Of a stretch of 64,000 nucleotides of DNA, positions 8,154 to 16,165 are shown piece after piece. The stretch is from G958296245 sp963664035 (lineage in GTDB: Bacteria; Chloroflexota; Dehalococcoidia; Lucifugimonadales; G958296245). Made by a program: the position numbers and the translations under genes. Location of the stretch: positions 186,001-250,000 of the forward strand of contig OY760867.2 of NCBI GenBank assembly GCA_963664035.2, written 5' to 3'. Numbering within the stretch: position 1 is the stretch's first letter; the number at the start of each line of letters is the position of its first letter. The notes beneath the pieces were generated by a model that searched no databases, was not told the origin of the DNA, and saw only the letters and a program-made list of their open reading frames with translations.

Positions 8154-9541
8154 CTGCGCACCCACCTGTAGACGCACTTCCTGATCTCGCGCCTGCCGAA
8201 GCGGCGCATCTGCTGGCTCGAGTTGCCCTTGCCGCGCGGCAGCATCCAGATGTTCTCGCACGTGAAGCCGGACTGCTCGGCGAAGTCGGAGAGTATCAGG
8301 TCTACCGGCGCCTCCTCTCCGTGGTACTGGACGTTGTCGTTCACCATGATCACGGTCCCGCCGGGGCGGGTCACGCGCCCCAGCTCGGCGACGACAATCG
8401 CCATCTCCAGGAAGTACCCTTCCAGCAGCCTGATCACGTGCCTGTTGCCGAGCTCGGCGGCGCGCTCCCTGAGAATGGCGAGCACTTCGTGGATGGCGTC
8501 CTGGCCCTCGTACATCCCGATCGCGTCGTCCAGCAGCCCGGGGCCCTCGCCGTATACCTGCCGAAGCCATGCCAGCTTGGTCTTGTTCTCCACGGTGGCG
8601 GACAGCATACGTTGCCTGAGGTCGGCGAATCCGTCCTGGTCGAAGCCCAGCCAGGCAAGCTCCAGGGCGTAGGTGCGGGTGTAGTCGTACCTGTTCGCGT
8701 ATGGCGGCGACGTTATCACCATGTCGAACCGCGCCTCCGGCAGCTCCCGCATCAGCTCCAGGCACGAGCCCGTCATGAACTCGGGGTATCCGCCGCCGTA
8801 CTCCTGCTTGAGCATGTCGACGTCCTGCACCATCTCGAACAGCCGGGCGCCGAGGGCGTGCCGGAACGACAGGATGGGGCCCTTGTCCACCCTCGCCCTG
8901 AGCGCCCGCCCGGACCGGTGGTCCCACCGAAGATACTGGCCGTCCTTTCGCGTATAGCTCACATCTTCCAGGACGGTCATGCACGCCAGGTCCAGCAGCG
9001 TCCGGACGGCGCGGCCGCCGGTGTGGGACACGAACTGCCGCGCCTTCGCTATGGCGGCCTCGGTCTCCCCTGGGAAGGCCGCTTCCGTGATGCCTACGTG
9101 CGGAAACGCGAACTCCGGCGGCGCCGGCTCCTCCGAGGCGACCCTGTCCATCAGCTCGCCGCCCGCGGCCTCGAGACCGGCCCTGGATACGCCGTTGGCG
9201 GCCTGTGCGATCCCGTGGCCCGCCAACACGCCTACGGGCATGATTTCGATACCTGTGGCTGACTTGCCCCTGCCCGCGGCGACCAGGGGCGTCGTGCCGA
9301 TGCCGGCGAACGGGTCGAGGACGGCCGTCGGCTCATGCTCGTCGATGAGGCGCTCGACTAGCGTGCGCGAGAACCCCTCCTTGTACTTCATCCAGCGCAG
9401 GCCGGGCACGCCCCGGTTTCCCTGGTAGGAGACGGCCTTGCGGGTTAGCTCCGGGTTGACGTACATGCGGCCGCGGAACCGCTCGTGCAGAGCTTGCCGC
9501 CCCTTGACGCTGCCTCCGTTGGGAGACACTACCGGCTCCAT
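8150..9541 (-). CDS. Type II DNA methyltransferase (probably N4-cytosine)
   Basis: A 463-residue SAM-dependent DNA methyltransferase. The SAM-binding motif LDPFAGIGTTPL is near residue 100, and the catalytic motif TSPPYANRYDYTR comes after it (SPPY at about 278-281), so SAM binding precedes catalysis. SPPY is usual in N4-cytosine or N6-adenine enzymes, and the extended form is frequent in m4C enzymes. The C-terminus is Arg-rich. AGGAGGT lies eight bases before the ATG. The 3' end overlaps the endonuclease start by 4 bp, with the methylase first, an order that protects the host DNA. Base specificity is not readable from sequence alone. Confidence 0.85.
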   Translation of the reverse strand: MEPVVSPNGGSVKGRQALHERFRGRMYVNPELTRKAVSYQGNRGVPGLRWMKYKEGFSRTLVERLIDEHEPTAVLDPFAGIGTTPLVAAGRGKSATGIEIMPVGVLAGHGIAQAANGVSRAGLEAAGGELMDRVASEEPAPPEFAFPHVGITEAAFPGETEAAIAKARQFVSHTGGRAVRTLLDLACMTVLEDVSYTRKDGQYLRWDHRSGRALRARVDKGPILSFRHALGARLFEMVQDVDMLKQEYGGGYPEFMTGSCLELMRELPEARFDMVITSPPYANRYDYTRTYALELAWLGFDQDGFADLRQRMLSATVENKTKLAWLRQVYGEGPGLLDDAIGMYEGQDAIHEVLAILRERAAELGNRHVIRLLEGYFLEMAIVVAELGRVTRPGGTVIMVNDNVQYHGEEAPVDLILSDFAEQSGFTCENIWMLPRGKGNSSQQMRRFGRREIRKCVYRWVRR

Positions 9542-9832
9542 CTACTCGACCTCCTGTCGATGGCTACCGTACGCATAGTAGCATGAATGTTCGCAGATGG
9601 GAACATCTTTGGCAGCTTTGACGGTCGGTCGATACTGCATCCGTTCGAGTGTAGGTGAATTCAGAGGTGTAGGTGGGCTATCTGGGAAGGGAGTTGGCTG
9701 GCGTCGCTGTAGGCCCCCGAGAATGCCGGCAGTAGGTCAGCGGTGAACAGCCCGCCGCTGACCATCATTGAGACGCCGACGAGGAGGTGCCGCTGTTCGT
9801 CAGAGAGCATGCCCCTGGACTCGTCGGATGTG
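9542..9832. other. Intergenic gap with no gene recognised
   Basis: This 291-bp stretch lies between an unknown small gene and the methyltransferase, both on the minus strand. It probably contains the methyltransferase promoter, but I see no clear -35/-10 pair, repeat or supported open frame. Confidence 0.4.
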
Positions 9833-10081
9833 CTACGGGAGTCCTAACCCTTCTCTTATCGCCCTCAACGCGGCCTGCACAACATCCACGTTGGCCTCAT
9901 CCGTCTCTGCGCCTTCGAGCATGTCGGCGGCCACGTCCCCACTCATGACGGTGTAGTACCCCGCCGAGTTCCGGAATATGAACGTCCCGTCCACAAAGAA
10001 TAACGCGCTGCCATCCGGTCGAATCAGTATCCGATCCGAGTTGGACATCTCTACCAGATTATGGTCTATGACTACGTGCAT
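9833..10081 (-). CDS. Small hypothetical protein, downstream of cassette 1
   Basis: An 82-residue protein I do not recognise. It begins MHVVIDHNLVEMSNSDRILI, looks like short beta strands in the first half, and has a helical C-terminal half (VDVVQAALRAIREGL). GGGAG precedes the ATG. It follows the coiled-coil/membrane gene by 17 bp on the same strand and so probably belongs to the same operon. Cassette 2 has no equivalent, which suggests an accessory third gene. Confidence 0.5.
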   Translation of the reverse strand: MHVVIDHNLVEMSNSDRILIRPDGSALFFVDGTFIFRNSAGYYTVMSGDVAADMLEGAETDEANVDVVQAALRAIREGLGLP

Positions 10082-10098
10082 CCCTAGGGCTTCTCCCT

Positions 10099-10431
10099 TC
10101 AGTTGAAGGCTATCCCGAAGATTCGGAGGGCCGTCACAATGATCCCGACGCCAGTCAGCGCTCCAACCAAGTACCAGATACGATTTTCTACACCACGAAC
10201 CCGGTCGGCCACATCCTTGACGTCATCTCCCACTGAGGTTATCTGCCCTACGAGCCGTTCTTCACTCGCATCTATTTGCCTCTCCATTCGGCGTCCCTGG
10301 TCACGCAAGTCCTCTCGCAGCCCTTCCAACGTCATCCGCGTCCAGGCGGCATCGCTCTGGGGAAGATCGTAAGGAGGCCGTGTGTCGTGGGGTGGCCCTT
10401 CCGGCTCTAGTCTTTGGGGTTCACCCGCCAT
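10099..10431 (-). CDS. Small coiled-coil protein with C-terminal membrane helix (cassette 1, gene 2)
   Basis: A 110-residue protein with a Pro-rich polar N-terminus (1-27), a charged heptad-like helix (about 31-82, RMERQIDASEERLVGQ), and one hydrophobic helix at the end (YLVGALTGVGIIVTALRIFG, about 87-106). It resembles XhlA/DUF1640-type small tail-anchored proteins only in layout. Its start overlaps the end of the upstream WDW gene by 11 bp. The same order and overlap occur in the pair at 13168-13672. It could be a membrane effector or a membrane tether. Confidence 0.65.
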   Translation of the reverse strand: MAGEPQRLEPEGPPHDTRPPYDLPQSDAAWTRMTLEGLREDLRDQGRRMERQIDASEERLVGQITSVGDDVKDVADRVRGVENRIWYLVGALTGVGIIVTALRIFGIAFN

Positions 10432-10675
10432 GTTTCTTTATCCAATCCCATACCCCCGATTGCTGCCTGCCCCAGTACGGCCCCAACGAGGAGACGATGC
10501 ATGAGCCAGCATCGGACGCGACTAACTCGTCGGATATCTGCTGGCAGGTCTTCTGGCCGCCACCGGCGATGAGGAAGGTATCGTCCTGGAGCCGGAGGTG
10601 GTCTGGGTACAGCCGGTTCAACACCCGCGCCGTCGCCGCTACGTCACTTATCCCGAACAACACGTAGATTGGCAT
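10421..10675 (-). CDS. Small alpha/beta protein ending in Trp-Asp-Trp (cassette 1, gene 1)
   Basis: An 84-residue protein with a predicted beta-alpha-beta-beta-alpha-beta order: IYVLFGI, a helix to about 22, LRLQDDTFLIAGGG, a helix QKTCQQISDELV, CIVSSLG, then GVWDWIKK. This order suggests a ferredoxin-like fold like that of small Cas2-like proteins, but no catalytic residue is obvious. It is paralogous to the 90-residue protein at 13168-13440 (same secondary-structure order, shared G-Y/W-G and WDW near the end). A GAGGGGAGCGGG stretch precedes the ATG. It lies between the R-M pair and a dehydrogenase operon. Function unknown. Confidence 0.65.
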   Translation of the reverse strand: MPIYVLFGISDVAATARVLNRLYPDHLRLQDDTFLIAGGGQKTCQQISDELVASDAGSCIVSSLGPYWGRQQSGVWDWIKKHGG

Positions 10676-10751
10676 CCCGCTCCCCTCGCCTTGCTTCCTA
10701 ATCCTACCGTATCTCCTACTTCTCTATATGTCACAAATAGCTTAACACGGG

Positions 10752-11807
10752 CTATCGGCGAAGAACACCCCCTACCGTCAGCACCACCTTGCCGAAGACC
10801 TGCCGGCTCTCCAGCGCCTCGTGGGCGCTGGAGGCGTCCTCGAGGCTGTACGTCCTGTCCACGACGCCGCGTATCGCGCCCCGCGAGGCCATATCGACGA
10901 TCTGCCGCAGGTCGTCCTTCCTGCCCATGAAGACGCCGAAGACGGTCTGGTTCTTCAGGAATAGCTGCCCCATCTGGAGCTCGGCCCTGTACCCGGACGT
11001 TACCCCGCAGATGCCGTAGCGTCCGCCGGCGGCCAGCGACGCGAACGCGTCCGCCCACGGCTCGGCGCCCACGTGGTCCACCACGACGTCGACGCCCTTG
11101 CCGCCGGTCAGATCCTTCAGCCGCTGGCGCACGTCCTCCGACGCGTACCGTATGACGTGGTCCGCGCCGAGCGCCGCCGCCATATCCGCCTTCTCGTCCG
11201 TGCTGGTCGTGGCTATCACCGTCGCGCCCACGACCCGCTTGGCGACCTGTATGGCCGCCGTGCCGACGCCGCTGGACGCCGAGAGCACGAGAGCCGTCTC
11301 CCACGCCCTCAGCCTGGCGCGGCGAAGCAGCATGCTCCATACCGGCATGAACACCGTCGGGAGCGCCGCCGCCTGCTCGTAGGAGAGCGAGTCCGGTATG
11401 GGCACGACGTTGGACGCCGGCACGGAGACGAGCTCGGCGTAGCCGCCCCGCGTCGTCCTGCCCATCATGTCGGGGGAGACGCATAGCTCGTCCTCCGCCG
11501 CCAGGCAGTGGGCGCACTGCCCGCAGGTGATCTTGGGGTTCACCACGACGCGGTCGCCGGGCCGGACGCGGCTCACCTCCGAGCCGGTCTCCAGCACGTC
11601 GCCCGCCGCGTCGGAGCCCAGCACGTGGGGCTCGTCCAACGGCAGCCGGGTGCCCCGCACGCCCAGGCGCACGAATACGTCGAGGCGGTTCAGCGCACAG
11701 CTCCTGACCCTGACCAGCACGTCGTTGGGCCCGACGCGCGGGTCCGGCAGGTCGCCGTAGGTCAGCTTTTCCGCCCCCCCGTGCTCGGTTATGTAGACTG
11801 CCTTCAT
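10752..11807 (-). CDS. Zinc-type medium-chain alcohol dehydrogenase / quinone-oxidoreductase family
   Basis: A 351-residue member of the MDR superfamily. It has the GroES-like N-terminal domain, the structural-zinc loop with four cysteines (C95, C98, C101, C109 in CGQCAHCLAAEDELC), and a Rossmann cofactor motif SASSGVGTAAIQVA (about 175-188). The cofactor is likely NAD(P)H. The neighbouring LLM-type oxidoreductase lies upstream on the same strand with a 7-bp gap, so they are co-transcribed. The substrate cannot be predicted. Confidence 0.85.
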   Translation of the reverse strand: MKAVYITEHGGAEKLTYGDLPDPRVGPNDVLVRVRSCALNRLDVFVRLGVRGTRLPLDEPHVLGSDAAGDVLETGSEVSRVRPGDRVVVNPKITCGQCAHCLAAEDELCVSPDMMGRTTRGGYAELVSVPASNVVPIPDSLSYEQAAALPTVFMPVWSMLLRRARLRAWETALVLSASSGVGTAAIQVAKRVVGATVIATTSTDEKADMAAALGADHVIRYASEDVRQRLKDLTGGKGVDVVVDHVGAEPWADAFASLAAGGRYGICGVTSGYRAELQMGQLFLKNQTVFGVFMGRKDDLRQIVDMASRGAIRGVVDRTYSLEDASSAHEALESRQVFGKVVLTVGGVLRR

Positions 11808-11814
11808 CGCGCGC

Positions 11815-12762
11815 TCAACCTCCGTGCTTCCGTGGGGCCAGCGGGAATACGTCTTCCGCGAAAGCCTCCATCCGTTCGATGCTCTCGCGCACCGTCCCGT
11901 GGCTCAGGCTGACCAGCAGGTGGCGCACCCCGAGCGCCGCCATCGCCGCCATGTCCGCCTCTAGCTTGCTCATCGGGCCGGTGAGCAGCCGTCCGTCGTC
12001 CTGCCCGCCGACGGGCCAGCCCACGGCATAGGCGACGTCGAGCGACGCCGGATCGCGGCCCGCCTGCTCGGCGTACTGCCGCAGCAGGTCCATGCCCCTC
12101 GCAAGCTGCGGGAGCGTCTCCAGCGGGCTGGCCGAGTTGGTGCCGATGGGGAACCAGCCGTCCCCCAGGGTCGCCGCCCGCCTGATGGCCGGCCGGCTCT
12201 CCCCGCCTATCCAGATGGGCGGGTGCGGCTTCTGCGCCGGCTTCGGCTCGAAGACCACGCCGGAGAAGTCGCAGTATTCGCCGTGGAACTCGGGGTCGTC
12301 GGACGTCCATAGCTCCTTGAAGGCCCGGATGTACTCGTCGGTCGCCGCGCCGCGCCGCTCGAACGGGGGCGCTCGAAGTATCTCGAACTCCTCGCGCATC
12401 CACCCGACGCCGCACCCCACCGTGAGCCGACCGCCGGAGAGCGCGTCCACGGTCGCCAGCGCCTTCGCGGTGTGGATAGGGCTGCGGTAGGGCACGACGA
12501 GCACCCCGGTCACGAGCCGTATGGCGCTCGTGGCGGCGGCCAGGAAGCTGAGCAGCGTCGGCTGGTCCAGGAACGAGAGTGAGTCCCCGTACTCGCCGCT
12601 GACGCTGTACGGGTACCGCGAGCGCACCTGCCGGGGCGCGATGAGGTGGTCGCCGGTGCTCAGGAAGGCGAACCCCAACTCCTCGCCCCTGCGGGCCAGC
12701 GCCGCAAGAGCGCCGCCCGTAGCCAGCGGCCCGCCTATGGGAAGATAGAACCCGAAGTCCAT
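11815..12762 (-). CDS. LLM-class F420-dependent (luciferase-like) oxidoreductase
   Basis: A 315-residue TIM-barrel enzyme of the luciferase-like monooxygenase family. Typical segments are MDFGFYLP at the start, LSTGDHL, the LTVGCGVGWMREEFE loop, and KPHPPIWIGG followed by AATLGDGWFP. The pattern is that of the F420-associated subfamily, and an F420:NADP reductase-like gene lies at 25062, so F420 rather than FMN is likely; this is inference. It is the first gene of a two-gene operon with the zinc-type dehydrogenase. Confidence 0.82.
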   Translation of the reverse strand: MDFGFYLPIGGPLATGGALAALARRGEELGFAFLSTGDHLIAPRQVRSRYPYSVSGEYGDSLSFLDQPTLLSFLAAATSAIRLVTGVLVVPYRSPIHTAKALATVDALSGGRLTVGCGVGWMREEFEILRAPPFERRGAATDEYIRAFKELWTSDDPEFHGEYCDFSGVVFEPKPAQKPHPPIWIGGESRPAIRRAATLGDGWFPIGTNSASPLETLPQLARGMDLLRQYAEQAGRDPASLDVAYAVGWPVGGQDDGRLLTGPMSKLEADMAAMAALGVRHLLVSLSHGTVRESIERMEAFAEDVFPLAPRKHGG

Positions 12763-12820
12763 GGTGTCGATGCGGCCCTACCCTGTGGCGGAGTCCCAGG
12801 GCAGCGCAACCCGGGGTGAC

Positions 12821-13009
12821 TTATTCCAAGAGCTTGATCACGGCGACCACGATAGCGGCCAGCGCAACGATGCTGCCCAACTGTACCCCCACGATCCACT
12901 TTATCAGGTCGGCCTTCAGGTTCCCGATCTCTTCCTTCAGATCGGCCTTGGTCGCCAGGTGCTCGTAGGCCCCCTCGAGACGGCTGACGCACTGTTCCAG
13001 CGTAGCCAT
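12821..13009 (-). CDS. Very small coiled-coil protein with C-terminal membrane helix
   Basis: A 62-residue protein with a charged helix (3-36, including HLATKADLKEEIGNLKADL) and one membrane helix (about 38-60). The LATKxDL motif and layout match the 79-residue cassette-2 protein at 13433-13672 (LATKEDI), so it looks like a solitary relative of the cassette membrane protein. GGGAGAG precedes the ATG. It is divergent from cassette 2, whose start lies 158 bp away. DUF1640-like small proteins have the same look. Function unknown. Confidence 0.6.
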   Translation of the reverse strand: MATLEQCVSRLEGAYEHLATKADLKEEIGNLKADLIKWIVGVQLGSIVALAAIVVAVIKLLE

Positions 13010-13107
13010 TCAACTCTCCCGGGTGCGACTCCGCGCAGGTTACGCTCTCCCCGCGGAATTATCAAGGACGTCCCAGGTGGTCAGATGCCGAACGCCAGAA
13101 GCCAGAA

Positions 13108-13134
13108 TTGACCATTCACGGCGTAGGTTATAGA
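13108..13134 (+). promoter_or_regulatory. Possible promoter of cassette 2
   Basis: TTGACC and TATAGA separated by 15 bp lie about 35 bp before the ATG of the cassette-2 WDW gene, in the gap between it and the divergent small membrane-protein gene. The spacing is shorter than ideal. Confidence 0.3.
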
Positions 13135-13167
13135 CTTGACAGTACAATTTCAAGGAGGACGACCTTG

Positions 13168-13440
13168 ATGAACGGCAAGGGGTTGTTCATAGCCGTTTTT
13201 GAGGAGCCCACGCCCGACGTAGCTTTGGAACGTGCGAGAGCGGTGTCTGAGGAGGATGTGTACCAGCTTTCAGACCATGCGGTTCTGCTGCGTGGCTACT
13301 ACGGCTCAGCCAAGGCATTAGCTAAAACTCTCGGTATGCAAGAGCCTACCACCGGGATCGTGCTGAGGCTGAACGGGTCCTACTCCGGTTACCATTACCA
13401 ATCCCTCTGGGACTGGCTGGATTCTAGCGACGATGAATAG
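13168..13440 (+). CDS. Small alpha/beta protein ending in Trp-Asp-Trp (cassette 2, gene 1)
   Basis: A 90-residue protein paralogous to the one at 10421-10675: strand GLFIAVFE, helix VALERARAV, strands VYQLSDHAVLLRGYY, helix SAKALAKTLG, strand GIVLRLNG, then SYSGYHYQSLWDWLD. The start at 13168 follows AAGGAGG at a good distance; the frame continues 60 bases further upstream without support. It overlaps the next gene by 8 bp (ATGAATAG). Overall identity to its paralog is low, while order and length are conserved, which suggests an old family. Function unknown. Confidence 0.7.
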   Translation: MNGKGLFIAVFEEPTPDVALERARAVSEEDVYQLSDHAVLLRGYYGSAKALAKTLGMQEPTTGIVLRLNGSYSGYHYQSLWDWLDSSDDE

Positions 13441-13672
13441 CGCCAATGGGCCGCGTCAATCGCGAAGTCACGAGGTTCAGCTCCTCGACGACAAGATCTA
13501 CGAGATCAACGCTCGCCTGTCGGAGCTCTTGGGTGAGCGCAAGAGCCTTGCCACCAAGGAAGACATCGCGACGGCAAAGTTCGCGATGCTCACCACGGGG
13601 ATCGCGATGACCGTCTCCGTCGTGGCCGCCATCGCCAGCGTCGTGATCGCCGTGACCCGCGTGATCTCCTAG
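13433..13672 (+). CDS. Small coiled-coil protein with C-terminal membrane helix (cassette 2, gene 2)
   Basis: A 79-residue protein with a polar N-terminus, an amphipathic helix (about 13-45, LDDKIYEINARLSELLGERK) and a hydrophobic segment (about 50-76) that spans the membrane once. Its ATG lies inside the last codons of the WDW gene, so translation is coupled. It matches the cassette-1 membrane protein in position, layout and overlap, and shares the LATK(E/A)D motif with the 62-residue protein at 12821-13009. Confidence 0.65.
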   Translation: MNSANGPRQSRSHEVQLLDDKIYEINARLSELLGERKSLATKEDIATAKFAMLTTGIAMTVSVVAAIASVVIAVTRVIS

Positions 13673-13754
13673 GTTCCACCCCTGCAACGCCGCTCCTGCG
13701 TGTTCGGTGGGATGGGGCCACAAATACCCGGAGCTAGACTTACTTAAACGCCGC

Positions 13755-14831
13755 TTACCCCACCCTGATCGTCCTGCCGGTCGCGGACGACTCCAGCGCC
13801 GCCTCCACGACCTCCAGCACGTGGACCGCGGCCTCGATGGGCGCCTCGGCGGGTTCGCCGGCCCTGGCCGCGCGCAGGAACGAGGTCACGAACTCCTCCC
13901 CCACCTTGCCGATGTAGGCGGGGGAGTCGGGCGGGGAGAAGCGGCGCTCCTGTAGCCCCGACGTGGCCTGCCCCGGGGCGATGCTGTGCAGCGTGTAGTA
14001 ACTGCCGTCGGACATCGGGATGCGCGCGTAGCCCTCCGTGCCGCGCAGCGCCAGGAACATGTCGTAGTGGCCGCCGCTGTACCCCTCGGGGCTGCCCGCC
14101 ATCAGGTATCCGCAGTTCAGCGCGCCGATAACGCCGCTCTCGAACCTCAGCGCCACGCAAGCGGTGTCCTCCACGTCCACCCCCTCGGGGTTCAGACTGC
14201 CGACCATCGCCGATACCTCGGCCACGCGGTCGCCGAGGATGTAGCAGAGGATGTCTATGTGGTGGCAGCCGAGCCACGAGAGGATGCCGCTGCCCGCCTG
14301 CGACTTCTTGAACAGCCAGTAGTTCGGGTCGCGGTAGCGTATCAGCGAGGTGATGAAGCGCGCCTCCACCTGCATCACGCGCCCCAGGTCGCCCGCCTGC
14401 GTGACCTTCCTCACCTCGCGCATGATCGGGCTGGCCCGGTTCGTGTACATGGAGCCGACGGTCACCCCGGCGGCGGACGCCTTGTCGGCGAGACGCCGCA
14501 GCTCCGCCGCGGTCAGCGCGCCGGGCTTCTCGAAGATGGCCGGCTTGCCGGCGTCTATGGCCGCCTCCAGCACGGCGGGGCACTGGTCGTTGCGCACGCT
14601 GACCAGCAGCGCGTCTACGTCGGGGTTGGCGGCCATCTCCGCGACGGAGCCCATCATGCCCGCGGTCTTGGAGGTGTTCGCCGCCAGGCTGTCGAGGTCT
14701 TCGCCCTCCAGCCCGCACAGGTACACCCCCTCCACCTCCTCAAGCTCCTCCAGGGTCTTGACGTGGAAGTCGGAGTGCGGGTTGTCGCAAGATACGACGC
14801 CCACTACGAATCCGTCTCGTTCGCTTCTCAT
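13755..14831 (-). CDS. Gfo/Idh/MocA family dehydrogenase
   Basis: A 358-residue NAD(P)-dependent sugar or inositol dehydrogenase-like protein. It has an N-terminal Rossmann segment (FVVGVVSCDNPHS), the conserved Glu-Lys-Pro motif (AIFEKPGALT, about 115-124), and the C-terminal substrate-domain signature LGCHHIDILCY. I start at 14831 because GGAGG stands eight bases upstream; the frame extends 14 codons further without support. A second family member lies directly upstream on the same strand, so the two probably act in one pathway. The substrate is unknown. Confidence 0.85.
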   Translation of the reverse strand: MRSERDGFVVGVVSCDNPHSDFHVKTLEELEEVEGVYLCGLEGEDLDSLAANTSKTAGMMGSVAEMAANPDVDALLVSVRNDQCPAVLEAAIDAGKPAIFEKPGALTAAELRRLADKASAAGVTVGSMYTNRASPIMREVRKVTQAGDLGRVMQVEARFITSLIRYRDPNYWLFKKSQAGSGILSWLGCHHIDILCYILGDRVAEVSAMVGSLNPEGVDVEDTACVALRFESGVIGALNCGYLMAGSPEGYSGGHYDMFLALRGTEGYARIPMSDGSYYTLHSIAPGQATSGLQERRFSPPDSPAYIGKVGEEFVTSFLRAARAGEPAEAPIEAAVHVLEVVEAALESSATGRTIRVG

Positions 14832-14889
14832 TTCACAGTCCTCCGTCGTCCAAGCTGCCGTATCGCCAATCACCCAATGGGGATAACCC

Positions 14890-14956
14890 CCATCCCTTCG
14901 ACAGGCTCAGGGCAGGCTCTAACCTTCCCCCTGAGGGGGAAGGGATTCTGAGATGG
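14890..14956. repeat. Dispersed palindromic repeat between two dehydrogenase genes
   Basis: It combines CCCTTCGACAGGCTCAGGG with the palindrome CCTTCCCCCTGAGGGGGAAGG. Both halves are common dispersed-repeat types in high-GC bacteria, and the first half recurs in the MITEs at 6567 and 7012 and inside the gene at 59932-64000. The palindrome lies within the 3' end of the upstream gene and supplies its last codons and stop. Confidence 0.65.
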
Positions 14957-16028
14957 GGCCGCGGCCCAGCACGTCGGCGCGCATGGCCCTGACGTCTACG
15001 CGCGTCCCGGTGCGCGCCGATTCGTTGCACGCCTCCATCAGTACCCAGGTCGCCAGGGTCGAGTCGTGCATCCAGCCGCGCCCCTCGCCGGTCGTTATCG
15101 CGCGGGCGAATGCGTCAAGCTGGAGCACCTCGTCGGCGACCATATCCGTGTGTATGTCTTGCAGGCTGAGGTTCTCCACGCACGTCCCCTTCCGGTAGAG
15201 GCGCAGCCGCCCGGCGTCGCGGCGAATGTTGCCCTTCACCCCGTGAAACTCCCAGTGGCCGCTCCAGCCCGCGAACGGCTCGTTGACGTGGCCCGCGCGG
15301 GTGCCGGTGTAGCAGAAGAGCGCCCCGTTCGCGTACTCCATGAGCGCCTGCCCGCCGGCCGTGCCCGCGACGCCGACCTGGCCGACCTCATCGTCCCGGA
15401 CCGTGTGGGTCCTGGCGGTCACGTAGTCGGGAAGGCCCTTGGCGGCGACCAGTTGGTCCAACTGGTGGGAGGCGGCCGCGTGGAAGAAGAGGCCCTCCGT
15501 GAGCGCGTCGAACCTGCCCTCGGTGCGCAGGTCGAGACGCATGGAGAAGCGGCACTCGCCGCCCAGCATCTCGCCGATCCCGTGCGGCTCGCGCAGCCAC
15601 TCCCGCATCTTTGCCGCGGCGGGGTTCCACCTCTTGTTCTGCCCCTGCGCGAGCAGCAGGCCGGGGCGCTCGGCGTGGGCGGCAACGATGCGCCGCATCT
15701 CGTCCCGCGTGACCGCAATCGGCTTGACGCACAGCGTATGGAGCCCCAGCCCCAGGCTCTCGACCACCAGCGCGGCGTGGGCCGCGGTCGACGCGTACAC
15801 CAGGCAGACCTCCGCCGGGTGGCGTCGCAGCGCCTCGGCGATCGTCCCGTAGACGCGCTCGGCGAGCGTCTCGGCGACGCTTCCGCCGAGCGACAGGATG
15901 CTCTCCCGCGCGCCCTCGACGTCTATGTCCACGCACGCCGCCGGCTCCAGGCTGCCGCACTCTATGAGCGCCTTCAACCTGGATCGGCCGAACACCTTGC
16001 ACCCAACGTGAATGGTGGGAATGCCCAT
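14919..16028 (-). CDS. Gfo/Idh/MocA family dehydrogenase, repeat-derived C-terminus
   Basis: A 369-residue relative of the downstream dehydrogenase: Rossmann segment TIHVGCKVFGRSRLKAL, LHTLCVKPIAV at the Glu-Lys-Pro site (the Glu is replaced by Val; Lys-Pro is kept), and the substrate-domain signature SHQLDQL. Loss of the Glu may alter cofactor or substrate handling, but family members do vary here. The C-terminal tail SESLPPQGEG is read from a dispersed palindromic repeat, so the original stop codon has been replaced. It is the upstream gene of the pair. Confidence 0.8.
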   Translation of the reverse strand: MGIPTIHVGCKVFGRSRLKALIECGSLEPAACVDIDVEGARESILSLGGSVAETLAERVYGTIAEALRRHPAEVCLVYASTAAHAALVVESLGLGLHTLCVKPIAVTRDEMRRIVAAHAERPGLLLAQGQNKRWNPAAAKMREWLREPHGIGEMLGGECRFSMRLDLRTEGRFDALTEGLFFHAAASHQLDQLVAAKGLPDYVTARTHTVRDDEVGQVGVAGTAGGQALMEYANGALFCYTGTRAGHVNEPFAGWSGHWEFHGVKGNIRRDAGRLRLYRKGTCVENLSLQDIHTDMVADEVLQLDAFARAITTGEGRGWMHDSTLATWVLMEACNESARTGTRVDVRAMRADVLGRGPISESLPPQGEG

Positions 16029-16165
16029 TGCTTTGCCCCTGATCGATGAGCCTGCGGACGGGAGGGTTCAGGCAGGCCCCTCTCAGCCCGTCGCCCGGTA
16101 GTATAGCAGGGTGCGTAGACGAGGCTTCACGCGAAGGACTGAAGCTGAGGGCCTGCCCGGCGCTT

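Noticed and set aside
7209..9541. Depletion of CCCGGG as support for an XcyI-like specificity.
   Set aside because: CCCGGG occurs in the window, for example in the first 500 bases, and host DNA is protected by the methylase, so presence or absence says little.
10421..10675. The WDW protein as a minimal CRISPR polymerase (mCpol) of a Panoptes-like system.
   Set aside because: The DDT...GGG stretch looked suggestive, but the paralog at 13168 lacks it and neither protein has a GGDD-type catalytic motif.
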